DNA of 64,000 bases, taken from positions 50,031-114,030 of the forward strand of contig JAJOHG010000085.1 of NCBI GenBank assembly GCA_021029095.1, read 5' to 3'. Numbering within the stretch: position 1 is the stretch's first letter; the number at the start of each line of letters is the position of its first letter. The notes beneath the pieces were generated by a model, which searched no databases, was not told the origin of the DNA, and worked only from the letters and a program-made list of their open reading frames with translations. The position numbers and the translations under genes were made by a program. Below, one piece after another: positions 34,893 through 47,600 of this stretch. This stretch comes from Phellopilus nigrolimitatus. Its lineage: Eukaryota > Basidiomycota > Agaricomycetes > Hymenochaetales > Hymenochaetaceae.

Positions 34893-35957
34893 TTTGCTTT
34901 GCTCCGTGTGGGGGCTGGCGTTATTGCAAAAGAAGTCGGAGGTAAATGTAAGATCGTAAGAGTAGACGCTCGCGCGCAGGAATCAAATGTACCATGCACA
35001 GGTTTCAACCCAAATTACTTTTATAATCCTGCTAGCATAACAGATGGGATAGTTCGATTTGCAAGTCTTCCTAGGTCACGCTGTCTTTCAATACCTGAAG
35101 CTAGCGCAACCAAGCGCAACCAAGGCCGTCATCGCTCCATCGCATCCGGTTCGCAGCCTTTGAAGTCAAACCAGAAGACGAAGACCTATAAATGTTCGGC
35201 TCTCCCCGCCGTACCTTTCTTCTCAGTATCATGCCGTCTGCGCGTCCTCGAGCAAATTACAACTTTCCTCTCACCTTTACACAATGTAACTAAGCATGCC
35301 ATTGCTCCCGGTGAGCTGTAGTTAACGCCCATCACTGTCAATTCGTCTGGTAGGACGAGCACACATTGTAGTGAGAGGTAATGGGGTCGTTGGACGCGAT
35401 CGGTTTGTGAGACGGTCTTGAATCTCTAGCAGCACGTGCTAGAGAAGACATCGATGTCTTGTGGATGTCATTAGGTATTATATGGCAAACTATGCCTGGC
35501 AGCAGGGATACTCTCGGAGGTACAGGTACATGTGATCCGGACAAGTACGTAGATGTCGTTGATAGCAGATATCGGAATCAGGGCCATGACGTAGACGCAC
35601 GACGCTGGTAGATCTCACAACTGATTTTCTATGTGTTCAGGTTGAAGACGAGGCCCTGAACGTACGCAATAACATGGCTGGAGGTCCACGGAAAATATGT
35701 GCTCTGTGCTCGGCGCAGTCCGTCAAACGAATCCGAAGAGGCTATGTCAGCGGTCTTTACGCTGCTATAAATCTGACTCGCAGTCACGCTCACCGTACTA
35801 GTACACACGGGATCATCTGCCACGATTACCAAGATTCTTATACGCGCTTCAAGGCTTAAAATACTTCCCGAGACTTACAAAGCATAGGGTTTGCCTATAT
35901 AACTGTTACATCTCTATCTTCAGGCCTCTATCCTCAGCTCTCTTTCTCTCTGCCAGT
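34893..35957. other. Intergenic; possible orphan first exon
   Basis: At about 35231 a short frame MPSARPRANYNFPLT ends in a donor-like GTAACT and has CCTATAAATG upstream (35187). No downstream exons were found, so it may be a relic. The right end is the promoter of the alpha/beta hydrolase. Confidence 0.35.
35896..35902 (+). promoter_or_regulatory. TATA box of the alpha/beta hydrolase gene
   Basis: TATATAA lies 56-62 bases upstream of the ATG at 35958. Confidence 0.55.
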
Positions 35958-37122
35958 ATGACTAGCGTCGAACTAAACACTGTCCCGCTAGCGGATAGAT
36001 TCTCCCCGTTTCAGATATTGACGTACGCATACAAACGCGTCGACGAGCACTCCATTCTCGTCGACGTACTCGTACCAAAGAAGCTTGTCAACGAAGACTC
36101 GGGATCCGGAAGGCGGAAGGAGAAACGCCCAGTGATCGTACGGATCCACGGAGGATGGCTGGTGCGTTCGCCGAAATGCGTTTCTTCGGTGTTGATGGGC
36201 ATATCGATTTGATATTTTACCGCAGGTCGGCGGACAAAGAAACCACGCACGATGGTGCCCCCTCTGGATTCTCGAGCTTGCGATGAAGCACGATGCAATA
36301 TTCGTCGCGCCGGACTATCGTCTTCTTCCCGAAGCGAAGGGGGTTCAGATTCTGGACGACCTCGACGATTTCTGGGCTTGGCTCGGGAGAGATCTAAATG
36401 ATGTCGTATACAAGGCACACGGTCTCCACGCCGACTTGGATAAAGTGCTTGTCGAGGGAGAAAGTGCGGGAGGATATCTGGCTTTGCAGGTTGGGCTTTC
36501 TCACTTTAAGCCCCTTCCCAAGCAGAAAGAAAGCGATAAGGGAACCGCGAACTCTCCGAAAATACGTGTCCTCGTCTCCGCGTATCCCATGCTCGACGTG
36601 CGAGCGCCGCACTGGACCAAGAAATACCACAAAGACATCTTCGACCACCCGCAATACCCAAGCGCGCTCATCGACGAGCATCTTGCGGCAATAAAGAGCG
36701 GAAAGACGCCGTCTGTTTTGTCAAACGATAACATGGAAGTGACGCCGCGTGGAAAGCTTGCGATCGCAATCATACAGCACGGACGAGTTCTCGAGGTATT
36801 GGGTGAGGAAATCGATACCTCTCCGGGGAAGAGGAGGCTGCATCCGGAGGACAGGGTCGAGGACGGAAGCAAACTCCCGCCGACGCTATTCCTGCATGGC
36901 ACGGACGACTCCGGAGTGCCGGTGGAAGTGACCGACAAATTCATCGAGCTGCTGAAGAAACACAGGGCCGTGGAAGGCATGGTAAAGGAAGGGGACAATA
37001 GCGAAGTATTGCATTACACGAGGGTGCCTGGAGAGCATGCCTTCGAAACCGACTTGGGACTGGAAAGCACGGAGTGGATGAAGAAACAGGCTGCCTTTGC
37101 GGAGAAGCATTGGTTGGGATGA
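35958..37122 (+). CDS. Alpha/beta hydrolase, HSL-like esterase
   Basis: Two exons, 35958-36161 and 36226-37122, encode 366 residues. The oxyanion motif HGG is in VIVRIHGGWL, split from the rest by the intron. PDYRLLPEAKG and DDFWAWL follow, then the nucleophile elbow GESAGGYLALQ with the catalytic Ser. The late PPTLFLHGTDDSGVPVE supplies a likely catalytic Asp, and VPGEHAFETD a likely His. This is the hormone-sensitive-lipase type of carboxylesterase; substrate unknown. No signal peptide, so intracellular. It converges with REV7, with 140 bases between the stops. Confidence 0.87.
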
Positions 37123-37262
37123 AACTGTTTGTGATCGCGAGGAGTAGATTTAAATACTATTCCGTTCGAGAGATCCTCCGATATATATCCATTCCAGTAC
37201 GAGCAGCGTGGGCTTTGCGAAGAAGAGATAGTCAATATCGAAAGGCGCTCAGAGCGTCGATA

Positions 37263-38532
37263 TCACGCTGAAGCTTGCAGAAATTCGCCATTGCCTTCGT
37301 TTTCGTCTCGGTTTTTATCTTCATCTTCATGTTTGCTGCTGTCTCCTCCTTTGTCTTCGCCTTCTTCCTCATTCTCAACGTTCATGTAATCACTTTTATC
37401 ATCTTCACCCTCGTGCTCGTCCTCCTCTCCGCTTTGATCCTCTTCTTCTTTCGTACCCCGAGGATACCTTTTGGCCGCTGCCTCCTGTACAAAAAGAGAG
37501 ACCTAATTTTGGACTAAGTATATGACGCCTAAAACCGCCTAGCAAGCGACTTACGTCTATAATACCAGTCCTGATAACATGGACGAGCGCGGGGTCTGCG
37601 ATGATAGGTGATTTCTGGAAGTCCTCTAAATCTTCGCTGGTCTCATCGCCTTCTTCCGATGAGTCTGACATGCTCTAACAATCGTCGAAGATTATAGTAA
37701 GTGCTGCAGCCATCCAAGTGTTGACACAGACTTACAATATCAATATCATGAAGACCGATATCAGGGAGAATATCTTCTTCTCGCAGCTTCATTACGAAGG
37801 AGAATGACAAGTCGTCTGAACTGTATGAGTTTTCATCTTTGTTTGTGAGCTGATATGAGCGCACCATTCGCGTCTAAAGGAAGCAATTGGGAATCAATCG
37901 CGTTGAGTTTCAAGAGCACAGATCTCAATTGGCGCTGCACAAATTCCAGCGGTAAAGGCTCGGGTAAAACTTTCTTGCGTCTTAATTGCTTGGTATGGTC
38001 AAAGACAAATACAAATTTCTCAAGGGGAGTTCCTGATGAGTGAATGCTGATGGTAATGCTAGCCACGTTGTCCTATTGCAAAGAAGAAAAGAGTAGCTAA
38101 GTTCAAGTTAATATTATTATCTTGCTTTACTTTACGCACCTCTACGATCTCCTCTCCTATTACCTTTATAGCCTCCGATACGTAGTCATTGATGAGCGGT
38201 TCTTGGCACTGAAAGACCGGTATGCCGTACTTGGCGCATTGCTCAAATGCATCGGCAGGATAGATCTGGCGGATATAAAGAATGGTATGGACGGCAACTT
38301 CCACTAGCCAAGGGCCTTTTAAAAAACATTGAAGTGTTCTACATGCTTTTCACTTACGGAGATCGATTATTGCCACAACAGCGGCTGGTGAAGTGACGAG
38401 TTGAAGAAGGTCGGTCACTTGAGAGAAGGAACGACAAGATTTGACTGGTGACGAACCTTGGTGAATATCGGATTGTTGAAGTTGTTTCTCAAGCTCTTCC
38501 TCAGCGTCATCCGAGTCTTCATGTTCAGACAT
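37263..38532 (-). CDS. rev7: REV7 (MAD2B), HORMA subunit of DNA polymerase zeta
   Basis: Six exons, 38532-38358, 38303-38140, 38072-37865, 37815-37736, 37674-37555, 37484-37263, with consistent phases and 322 residues. The HORMA core is plain: LEVAVHTILYIRQIYPADAF, KYGIPVFQCQEPLINDYV, SIHSSGTPLEKFVFVFD and RQLRSVLLKLNAIDSQLLPL, then FSFVMKLREEDILPDIGLHD. REV7 bridges REV1 and the REV3 catalytic subunit in translesion synthesis and, in other species, acts in repair-pathway choice. Two additions stand out: an acidic, Ser-rich N-terminal 58 residues before the HORMA start, and a tail of about 70 residues very rich in Glu, Asp and Lys, spliced on by the last exon. Human REV7 is 211 residues and lacks both. 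The last two exons rest on splice signals and an open frame. Confidence 0.85.
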
Positions 38533-40397
38533 GCGGGACGAGATTCAATAGAAACAAGATCAGCCAGAGAAAAAAACTCTGAAAGTAAAGCGGTATAACC
38601 GGCAAATGCCGACGTAATCAACACGCGAATCTGATTATTCAAACTCCGCTCTGTACGATCTGACTACGATCGATATTCGAAACTTTTCTGAGGCTCTCTC
38701 CATTCAACGGCGTCCCGGAAACTCCAATGCTTCCTGTTCTTACCGTGCTTCAGAAATTACGTCTCTTCCATTCAGCATTGTTGATCTCCACGCAGTGTAG
38801 CTTCCCCAGCTCAGGTCGCTCCTTCAAAGCATCGGATGAACTCTCGGTGCTACGATAGAACCAACCCTCGATTCTTCAGAGTTATGGGGACTAGCAAGGT
38901 GCTGCGGCGAAACTCCAAGACTCGCGGTCTCGAAGACGACGGTTTCTTTACTGCTATGACCTCGTGGTGATGGAAGTTTGTGTAGCCTGCAGGCTATAAA
39001 AGAAAGGTGCTGTGCATTCATGCACTCCGTCTGTACTCCAGTCCCCCACGTATGTAACATGGTGCGTGCTCGGTTGATTTGATACCTTTTATCCCGCTGG
39101 CTGAAACATTGCTTTAACCAGAGCAGCCCAAATGAAAAGTCCGAGAGACGCAAGTCGTTGACGATAAAAATGCCCAAACTCAAGCAGCCTCGCAGTGGCG
39201 CTATAGCTAGTGTAAGTCGACCTTCAAGCTTATAAAAGTTATGAACACACTGTGACTGTATCGTGGCATTTGTATCTGGAATAGCCTGGGGCTCTTAAGT
39301 TGGGTCTCTCGTCTCTCTACACGCCTTCGGAAAGCCCGAATACCGAAGGCAGCTCTAGTACCGGCTCTGACAACGTATGTGTCTTGCCTATTAACAACCG
39401 CACAGTTGGCCTAATATAGAGCCTTCCAGTTTGGAGAAAGTCCCTGGCGTGCACATAAAGACTCGCCAGAGGTCAGCTGCACGTATCGTTTTCTCCGTCC
39501 GCTCCTTCATGTACTGACGCATCCCAAACCTTGGAACGTCGCGTACGTGTGGATTTTCCCTTTTAGATTTCGATAAAATAGAGCCTACGCCTGCATCCAC
39601 TGCTCAGGTATGCGCTTTCATACCTCTTCGCCGCGTCGAGTGCCGCGTCGAGCCCGCGAGGAAAGGTTCCGGAGGTACGAGCCGTTCCCGCTAGATTGTG
39701 CCCCTTATTTCGTGCTGATGAGAAATCACAGGGGCAGCTGCTCGACCCTGATAATGACGCAAGAGTGTGGAGAAATGGAATTCAATAAAGAAGGATGTTC
39801 GCGGAGTGCCTGTATCCAGACAAAAGTGTGCTGTTTTCTTTTGCGTATGTCTCGATAGAGGAGAGGGGACGGTTGTACCAGTGTACCGATAGACTGTATA
39901 TAGGCTTGTGGCGTAGACTACGCGAGATAACGTCCTTATAGATTAGAATGGATGAAAATCTTATATAGTCTGAGTGCGTTTCTACTGCTATCTTCGCTTT
40001 TACACAAAGACAAAAGAATCACATTGCCATGACCGTCACTTTGTTAAATTCGAAAACTCTATGTATTTATTGGAAGACATCTGACATTTTTAGGATTTTA
40101 CATTTATATGGTCACGAGGACGGGTAGAATAAAACATAAACGAGGGAGGTACAGCGCAGCAAGCTGTTCGGAGCTGTGCAGGGTAAAAAAAGATCGAAGG
40201 GAAGTCTAGAAAAGGGAGGCAAGAGATAGAAGAAACGACAATCGTTACAAGACTCAATCCCATCGCGTCGTGCTCTTCCTCGCCCACTTTGTAAAATAAT
40301 AAAGACCAAAATAAGAAGGAAATATCTAGGTTCGGTTCCTGGAATACGATGGGCGACATAATGCCCCATCGTGCGTCTGATTCATTCATCACCGGGC
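38533..40397. other. Intergenic, no gene recognised
   Basis: Overlapping short frames on both strands (for example minus 39183-38824 and plus 39610-39858) have no known motif and no exon partners. The left end is the REV7 promoter; the right end is the 3' flank of the next minus-strand gene. Confidence 0.45.
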
Positions 40398-41356
40398 TCA
40401 GAACACAATCGGCAGGATTTCGTCTCGGAGAATGTCTAGCTTCAAGAGCGCCGGCCTCTGCGCGGAGGCACCGACGGATTCGCGCTCGCGCGAGAAGCTG
40501 AAGATATTCTGCATGCGAAGTTAGGTTTAGTTGTTGAAGAGAAGAAAAGAGGGAGACGTACATTGGGAACGCTGCTTTGGACGCTTTTGATTTGGGGCGC
40601 ATCGTACGTTTGGTAAGCGCCGACCCCGAAGAGTCCTACGAGGGCAACGAGCCAGGCCGAGGACTTGGAGTTCTGTTAGAGACGAAAAAGGGAAGAGAGC
40701 ATTGTCAGCTCCGGAATTCTTCGGAAACAACGGAAAACGGGTGTCCGAATACGGAGGACGAAGATTCCCGAAAGGAAGAGATGCGTAAAGTCCGAATAGA
40801 GAAATGTTCAACCTACCAAAGGCAAGTCCGACTTCTTCGCTGCCACCGGGAGCCGACGGCGGGGCCGCGCCGGCCCGGCAAAGACCTCTGGCGCATGCGG
40901 AACATAGGTGTCCGAACCTGCGCGCGTCGACGCGTTGCGCTCGTACCGCGCAGAGGGCTGGAAAGGCGGGCGCCGCGGGCGCGCGGGGCCGGAGAAGAAA
41001 ATGACGTGCGGCCCCGCTGTATGCGCATGTGGACGGGGGGACGACGCGAGTGTGGACAGCGCGCGAGTCCCGGCGAGGGGTGCACTGGTGGTACCTGCCA
41101 TAAATACGGTTGAAGCCGACGCCGACGCTTGGGACGCGCTGCGCGGGCGGAACGGAGAGGGCAGGTAGGTGCGCGCGGCGGACGCGAAAGAGGGGGCGTC
41201 CTCGCGGATCATGCGCGCAGGCGCGTCGAAGATGTCGAAGATCTCTATCTGGGGTACAGCACGGGAGCGCGAAAGCGTCGACGCCGCCCGGAGCGCCTGG
41301 GCGTGCTGCGCCTTCCCTAGGCCGTGAACGAGGGTCGTGCCTTGGACTCGGAGCAT
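40398..41356 (-). CDS. Probable mitochondrial single-pass membrane protein
   Basis: Three exons, 41356-40817, 40672-40562 and 40508-40398, all phase 0, give 253 residues. I do not recognise the family. The N-terminus is rich in Arg, Ala and Ser with few acids (LGKAQHAQALRAASTLSRSR), as in a mitochondrial presequence. A long Ala/Pro/Arg/Ser-rich part follows. Exon 2 encodes one membrane helix (SAWLVALVGLFGVGAY), and exon 3 a charged tail ending LDILRDEILPIVF. Both introns have clear branch-like CTAAC elements. Function cannot be given. Confidence 0.68.
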
Positions 41357-43294
41357 CTCTATTTGTGGAGTTGTGCTAGGAGGGGAAGGGGGAAGGGGCG
41401 CTGAGTACTGGACAGGGTAGCTGGAGGAAGGGAAGGAGGCGGGATGCCCAGTACTTATATCGATTCAGTATCTCTTAGCTCTTCTGAATACGATATTTCA
41501 CGACTCCCGAAGAGAAGTCGCCACCATCTATGTCTTGGTTCTCGTGTGTTTCGAACCCGACGGGGGGCTCATTTCCATTCCCCCCGGATGCGCCAGGGGC
41601 GCAAATTACCGCTGGACAAACGAGAAAGGCACTGCGTTTGCTCTCCGAGAGGCAACGGCGCGCGAGAGCAGCGCGCACATACACGCCCCCGTGGAGTACG
41701 CGAGCAGATCGACATAGCCACAGACAGACGGGAGATCTCGCGGAATGACCAATTTCAACCGCTTACGATTTTCTTGTTTCACTTGTGCCAAGGTAAGCAA
41801 ATAGAGGGCGGGTTTAGAGCGATGTTTGAGAGATATGCTGCACAGTGTGATTATGTACTTTGATTTGTGGGTGCGTACGGAAGGGTGAATTTGACGCGCT
41901 GATGGCACTTAGGACTGAATTTGCATCCCCCCGCGGTGTCGGAAGCGCGCATCACAAGCAGTAAAGCAATAGTTAACAGAAACAGCGAATGACCGTACGC
42001 GTTTTCCTTCACGCGACGACGACAAACGACGACGGCGGCGACGAGAAAAGCTTCGTTTCCTGTTCATACATCCACTCAAAGCCCGACATTCCTCTCTTTC
42101 AGCAAGGTCAATCGGCAGCAAACATATACCGGCAGGGGAGCACTAACGTTTTTCCTCACATAATGGCGAGATTCCGCTTTGAAAAGCGTCCATATCGTTA
42201 CCCCCACTTAAAGCCCGATATCTCTTCAGGAGGCAGAATTGTCGAATTTTCAGCTCCCGCCAAGAAGATACGCCCAACAGATAGAATGAGAACTTGAAGT
42301 CGTTTTCGTGGATTGCGTGGCAGGTTCCATCACTCGGGATACATCGTAACGCGGGCATCAGCCAATCACATATGGAAGAAAGGCAGCATATCGTGCAGAG
42401 GCGGAGTGCCGTCGCGACATAGAAACGAAAGCCGAGGCAGACAAGATAGATCAAGCCGAGGAGTAGACAAGTCGCAATTAAGTAGTAGATAAGTAGCAGA
42501 CCCAGACGTAAAAGATCTTGGGAAGCGCGCAGAGGAAAATCGATCTGGGCGCGTTTGTCGCTGCTGCGGCGGCCTCATGGGCTGGCCAACTTGTCGGGCT
42601 GCGAGGCTACTTGGTAGATATCCTTTGCTGCACATTCGAGTCAAACATGAAGAGTGGCATCTTTCTTCCGTTCCGCCGGCTACTCGATAAAGAAATGCTT
42701 ACTTCAGCTTACGGTAAGTTCCTAGGTCACAGATGGTCACTCACCCGCCTCTCGCGCACAAATGTATGCTGCATAAATGCTCGGTCTCAACTGCGTCATA
42801 AAATGTTCCACCCATGTTGCCCAATAGATGTACATATACTAATTTTCAGGTCAACCCTATCTTGCGGAACTGATTTTCGCTCTTTGCAAATAACGAATTA
42901 AATCTTAGAGGAGTACTTGCATTCTGCCGAACGTATTCTCGATACCAATTTGCTTTACATAGAAATGCGGACGATCCAGAGTTCTATGAAAAACCCTATC
43001 AAAGTTTTCTTACCAATTTCAAGGATAGACGTATTTATTTGGAATAAATCCAAGGATAGAGTCTGCACCAGACTACGCATATAGAAACTACAAATTTCTA
43101 CCTTCGCATCACAGATGATGGACAAATTCGAAGCACGAATGCCGAGTCTTTTCATATCGAGGCCTTGCAAATCGAGCGTCTTCTGAGATGTTCCAAGGGC
43201 AATCAAGAAACGAAGTCGCTCGCGATAGGCACCTCGTTTATTTGACAGTCCTTTGTATTCTATTGAGATTATACATATACCGAGCGTTCTCTTA
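41357..43294. other. Region without a convincing gene
   Basis: Several plus frames (41444-41863, 41989-42297, 42518-42901) and a minus frame (43206-42955, with LDLQGLDMKRLGIRASNLSI) are open, but none has a recognisable domain. The minus frame near 43.0-43.2 kb, and others inside and beyond the adjacent MITE, could be remnants of one gene split by the insertion. That is only a guess. Confidence 0.35.
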
Positions 43295-43885
43295 CAGCGC
43301 TTTTACAAAACCTTGTCAGTGCGCGCAAAAAAAAAAAAAAAGTTGCGGCCCCTCAGGGTGTGCCAAATAAGGCATTATTGCCTATTTGAGCGAAGTCGCG
43401 TCGTGGTTTTTTTTTTTTTTTCGTCGTTGTTGTACAATGCATGCCCTATCGAAAGATCAGTGAGGAATTGAATGTCCGTGCTCTTTGGCTATACAAGATA
43501 AGCCACTACTACCCTGATGCACTTGCTGGCATTTTGGCTTCTCGATAGTAACAAAGATAGTAATATTGTACCTGCATGAGCTCCTGCAGACTAAAGTCTC
43601 CCAGAGACGACGGCGGTGTAGTTCGCAAACCGGCGAAGTTGATGTCAAATTTTGGCTGTACATTGTGCGGGTGCCTCTGCATATGTCCACTGACTCCAGT
43701 TCTGCATCTACGAGCTGCTCGACACGGACTGTGTGCTGCACGACACAACAAACTGCACAATGGACGAGGCAATCACGACGCGACTTCGCTCAAATAGGCA
43801 ATAATGCCTTATTTGGCACACCCTGAGGGGCCGCAACTTTTTTTTTTTTTTTTGCGCGCACTGACAAGGTTTTGTAAAAGCGCTG
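43295..43885. mobile_element. MITE with long (about 111 bp) terminal inverted repeats
   Basis: The arm 43295-43405 begins CAGCGCTTTTACAAAACC, runs through GCGCGC, a 15-base A run and GTTGCGGCCCCTCAGGG, and ends CGCGTCGTG. The arm 43774-43885 is its reverse complement, essentially exact, with a 16-base T run. TA flanks both ends (43293-43294 and 43886-43887). The core of about 370 bases has no transposase. The CAG ends and TA duplication match the Tc1/mariner-pogo group, as in the 17-kb element. The near identity of the arms suggests recent insertion or a strong constraint. Confidence 0.9.
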
Positions 43886-43887
43886 TA

Positions 43888-44629
43888 ATAACCAAAGGGA
43901 GATACGAAAGTTGCGTTTTCCCTCGTACATACATGTACTACGCTTCGTTCGAAGCTGCGTCGACATATAGAAACCGAGACTGGTAGTACAGACGCATGCT
44001 ACGACCGAGGATTGGCGGCTGTCAAGCAAATTATTCAAAGGCATGTCGATCACACGAAGTTGGGAGAAGGTGAAGCTCATCATGACCGAGTCACCGAGGT
44101 GACCGGGAATTGAATGTCTGCGTGACATCCACTCACAAGCGGTCACTTGTTTTCTCACATCACGCATCGTTTGCGCTTTGCAATTTGAAAATGTTATCGC
44201 GTCCAGCGACGTCAGGTAAATAATTTGTTTGTTCTCGCTTCTTCAATCTGCGATTTCAGAAGATAGCAAAAGAAAGGCTATCAAGGTTACTCAACTCGTG
44301 CTATTGAGTCCGTGGCCGGAAGCAAACGCCGTTTGCGGGATGTCGTCAGTTACCTCAGGCTGTGTCCGCACGTTGCAGAGGTACTTATCTCATCTCTCAT
44401 CTGCCCGAGACTGTCCCGAGAGCGGCCTCATGTCGACCACGCACGAAGAAAATGCGGAAACACGGCGGAAAGCGCGTTTAGGTGGGCGACACAAGGCGAC
44501 TGATCCTACCCTCGTCGTCGTGTCCGTCCATCGCGCCCGTCGTCATCCCCGTCCACGCCCTACTCTCATTTCCCGATATCTACCCTTCCTCCACCCCTCC
44601 TTTTCTTTCTTTCTGTCTAAACGCCCACA
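43888..44629. other. Promoter-side region of the DUF7587-like gene
   Basis: No gene is recognised. A minus frame with LGDSVMMSFTFSQLRVIDMP at about 44100-44020 looks protein-like but has no partner. The last 100 bases are pyrimidine-rich (CCTCCTTTTCTTTCTTTCTG), typical just upstream of fungal starts. Confidence 0.4.
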
Positions 44630-47600
44630 ATGGACCCATCTGTATCTTCGTCGAATTCAAACGCGAACGATTTGCCCGCCGCGCCGCCGGTTCTGCCGCA
44701 GTACGGCTTCGGTGCGACCTACGCCTTCGATGTCCTCGTCGAGCACCACCACTTTCTCTACCGCGTACACACCCCCAAGCACCCGAAGCACGCTTCCCGG
44801 CCCTCCTCGCCCTCGCCTGCGCCCTCTCCGCGACCCATATCACCCTTCCGTCCTCCGCTCGCACGCTCGCCCTCCTCCCTCTCCGCATCATTCTCCTCGA
44901 TCGGCAGCGCCACCAGCTTCCCGACGCTCGCAGACGAAGAGGATGACGGCGCTGCGCCGGGCGACCCATATTTCCTCTCGCGCCGCTTTAAGGACGACCT
45001 CGGCTCGCCCGACGCGCAGCAGCGTCGCCGCACGCTTAGCACGCTTAGCACTCTTAGCGCCGGCAGCACAACATACATCGGCAGCGAAGATGGATCTGAC
45101 GATGAGCGCCCCGGCCTGACCCGCAGTACGAGCATGATGCTTCCCCCTTCGCGCGCCCGTACGCGTGCGAGCTCGCTAGCAGAGAGCAGCCGGCCGGGAC
45201 ACGCGCGCTCACAGTCCGCCGACGTGAGGCAGCCGCCACCGACATCGATGGAGAACGCAAGCCTGACATACGCGGAGCTCGTTTCGCACCTTGACTGGAC
45301 GACGCGCTCGGGCTCGCCGTACGTGACGACCTCCTTCTCCTTCTTCTGGTGCCTCTGGGAGGCCGTGCGGCGTTACCGCCTCGGCATCAAGCACGGCGTC
45401 GAGATCGCCGTCATCGACGCACGCAAAGTGCGCACACGCGCGCGAACCGCGCTCGAGGTCCTCCGCGGCGTCGAGGGAGACAAGTGCGTCCAGTTCCTCC
45501 ATCAGATACTTTTCGTCGTGAAACTTATCAATACTTTTTCGCAGGCAAGACAAGGCGTATTGGAAGTGGTACCGTTTCGCGCTCGATTCGCAGGACGTGC
45601 TCGTCTTCGGTGCGATCCCGGGCGATGCGATCTACGCCTCCATTCCGCTCACGCAGATCCTGCCGCACCTCCCTGCATACTTCTTCAAGGAGGACGTTTC
45701 TGTCCCTGCCCCGCTCGCCGACCCCGAGCCTGAGCCTGAGGCTGATCCCCGATCACCTGCCACGCAGCAGCAGCAGCCGGCCCCGTTCTTCCCCTCCACT
45801 CCCAGCCGGCGCGGTTCGTACATGAGCAGGCCGCCCACTCCCGCCACGCCTGCGCGCATCCCGCAGCTCCTCGACGCGCTTGCGTGGGATATCGGCACCA
45901 CGCTCAAGAAGCCGCCGCGCAAGTCCAAGGCCACGTCCACCCCAGGCCGTCCCGCACCCCGCTACACGTCGCACCGCGATTTCTGTAGTGTGCTCGCGGG
46001 AGCGTTCCTCGCCCCTGCTCCGGCGCGCACGGACGCTGAGAGGATGGAGGACTGCACGGCGGGCGCGGTGCGCCTTGCGTTGCTCCTCGTCGGTCCATGG
46101 TTTCGCGCGCGCTGTGCGGAGGGTGCACCGACATATTCTTTCCGCCACGATGAGGACGAGAGCGAGGACGAGGATGGGAGTGACGAGGGAGGGAAGGTGT
46201 GCCTCGGGCTCGCGGGGGACGGTTGCGCCCTCGAGCACTCACACCTCTCGTCTGCCCCTTCCTTCAATGACTCTGACAGCGACGACAGCGGCGAGGCGGA
46301 CGACGCGCGCCACGACGCCGCGGCCGTCCTCACGGAGCTCGCCCTGTCGCTCGCGCGCTGGCCCGCGGCGTGGTGGACGACCGAACATGCCGCGCAGGTT
46401 GAAAGGGGCGTGCGTGCTGCGGTGCGGGCACAAGTCAGGGAAGCAAGGGAGGGCGCGAGAGACGCGGTGCAGGGATGGGAGCGGAGCCGCGTACCGAGTT
46501 TGGCGGGAAGTGTACGGAGTCTGGCAGGAAGTGTGAGGAGCGTGAGGAGTCTGGAGGAGGACGGAAGACGCGGGCGCGGTCGGGAGGAATCGCCGAGCCC
46601 GAGCCCGCCAGCACGGTGGCCGCAGCGCGGATCGTCCGCGGGCACGTCGCACAGGCCCCGCGCGCGCTCGCCGCTTGGGCTCGGGTCAGCTTTGGGGCCC
46701 GCTATCGTACTGAAATCGAGATCGGAGCACCTCGAGGACGGTGCGCGCCGCGCGTCGACGCCGCCGCCTTCGGGCCCTGCTATGCGCCTCACGCAGTCCG
46801 CGCTCGGAGCCGCGCCGTCGCCGTTTCCATCTTCATCTCCCGGCTCGAGTATGAACATGGACATGAACACGAATGCGAATGCGGGCGCGCTGACGACACC
46901 CCCGCCGACGCCGCCTCACTCCACCGCGCGCCCATTGAGTCCATCGTTTTCGGTGCGCCACCGGACACCGCCTCCCCCGCCTCCGCGCTCGCAGCGGCGC
47001 ACGACCTCGCCTGGGACCTCGCCTCCGGCTTCGCTGTCCTCGTCGCTCAGTTCGCTCGAGCCGCGTCCCGCGCTCACAGCCGCGGACGAGGAAGACGTGT
47101 TCCTCGACTGGGCATACCACGGCCGCGGGGCGGCCGCGATGGCTGCGCTGAGCCGCGAGAGGTCGGGCAGCACAGAAAGCCTGCGCAACGCGGTGCCGGA
47201 GCCCGAGCCGTCACCTTTGCGAAGTCGGGGGCAGGCGCAGGCACATGGTGACGCACGCGAGGCACTCCTCGCGGAGGTCGTGCAATCCATGCTGGGCGTG
47301 AGCATGGGCTCGCCAGCGGCGTCGCCCACTCCTGCTCCGACGCCTAGGCCGGGCGAGAAGATGGGCGAGCAGGACTTGAGAGTGGACACGGTGCAAGCCC
47401 ACGCTCATGCGCGTCCGGCTACGCACCACCGCCGGCATTCGAGCCATGGCAGCGGCGAGGCGGCGCTGAGCCCGGTGCGCGAGGACGAGGATGAGGGCGA
47501 GGGTGAGACTGGGGCGGGCAGTCTAGGGGGCAGTCTCGAGAGCTCGGTCTCCGATACTAGGGATGGGCAGGATGTTATGCACGCAACGCATACCGGGGAC

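Noticed and set aside
37275..37517. Plus-strand hydrophobic frame (Phe/Val/Ile-rich) as a membrane protein
   Set aside because: It is the exact complement of the acidic last exon of REV7; Glu/Asp codons read backwards give Phe/Leu/Val/Ile.
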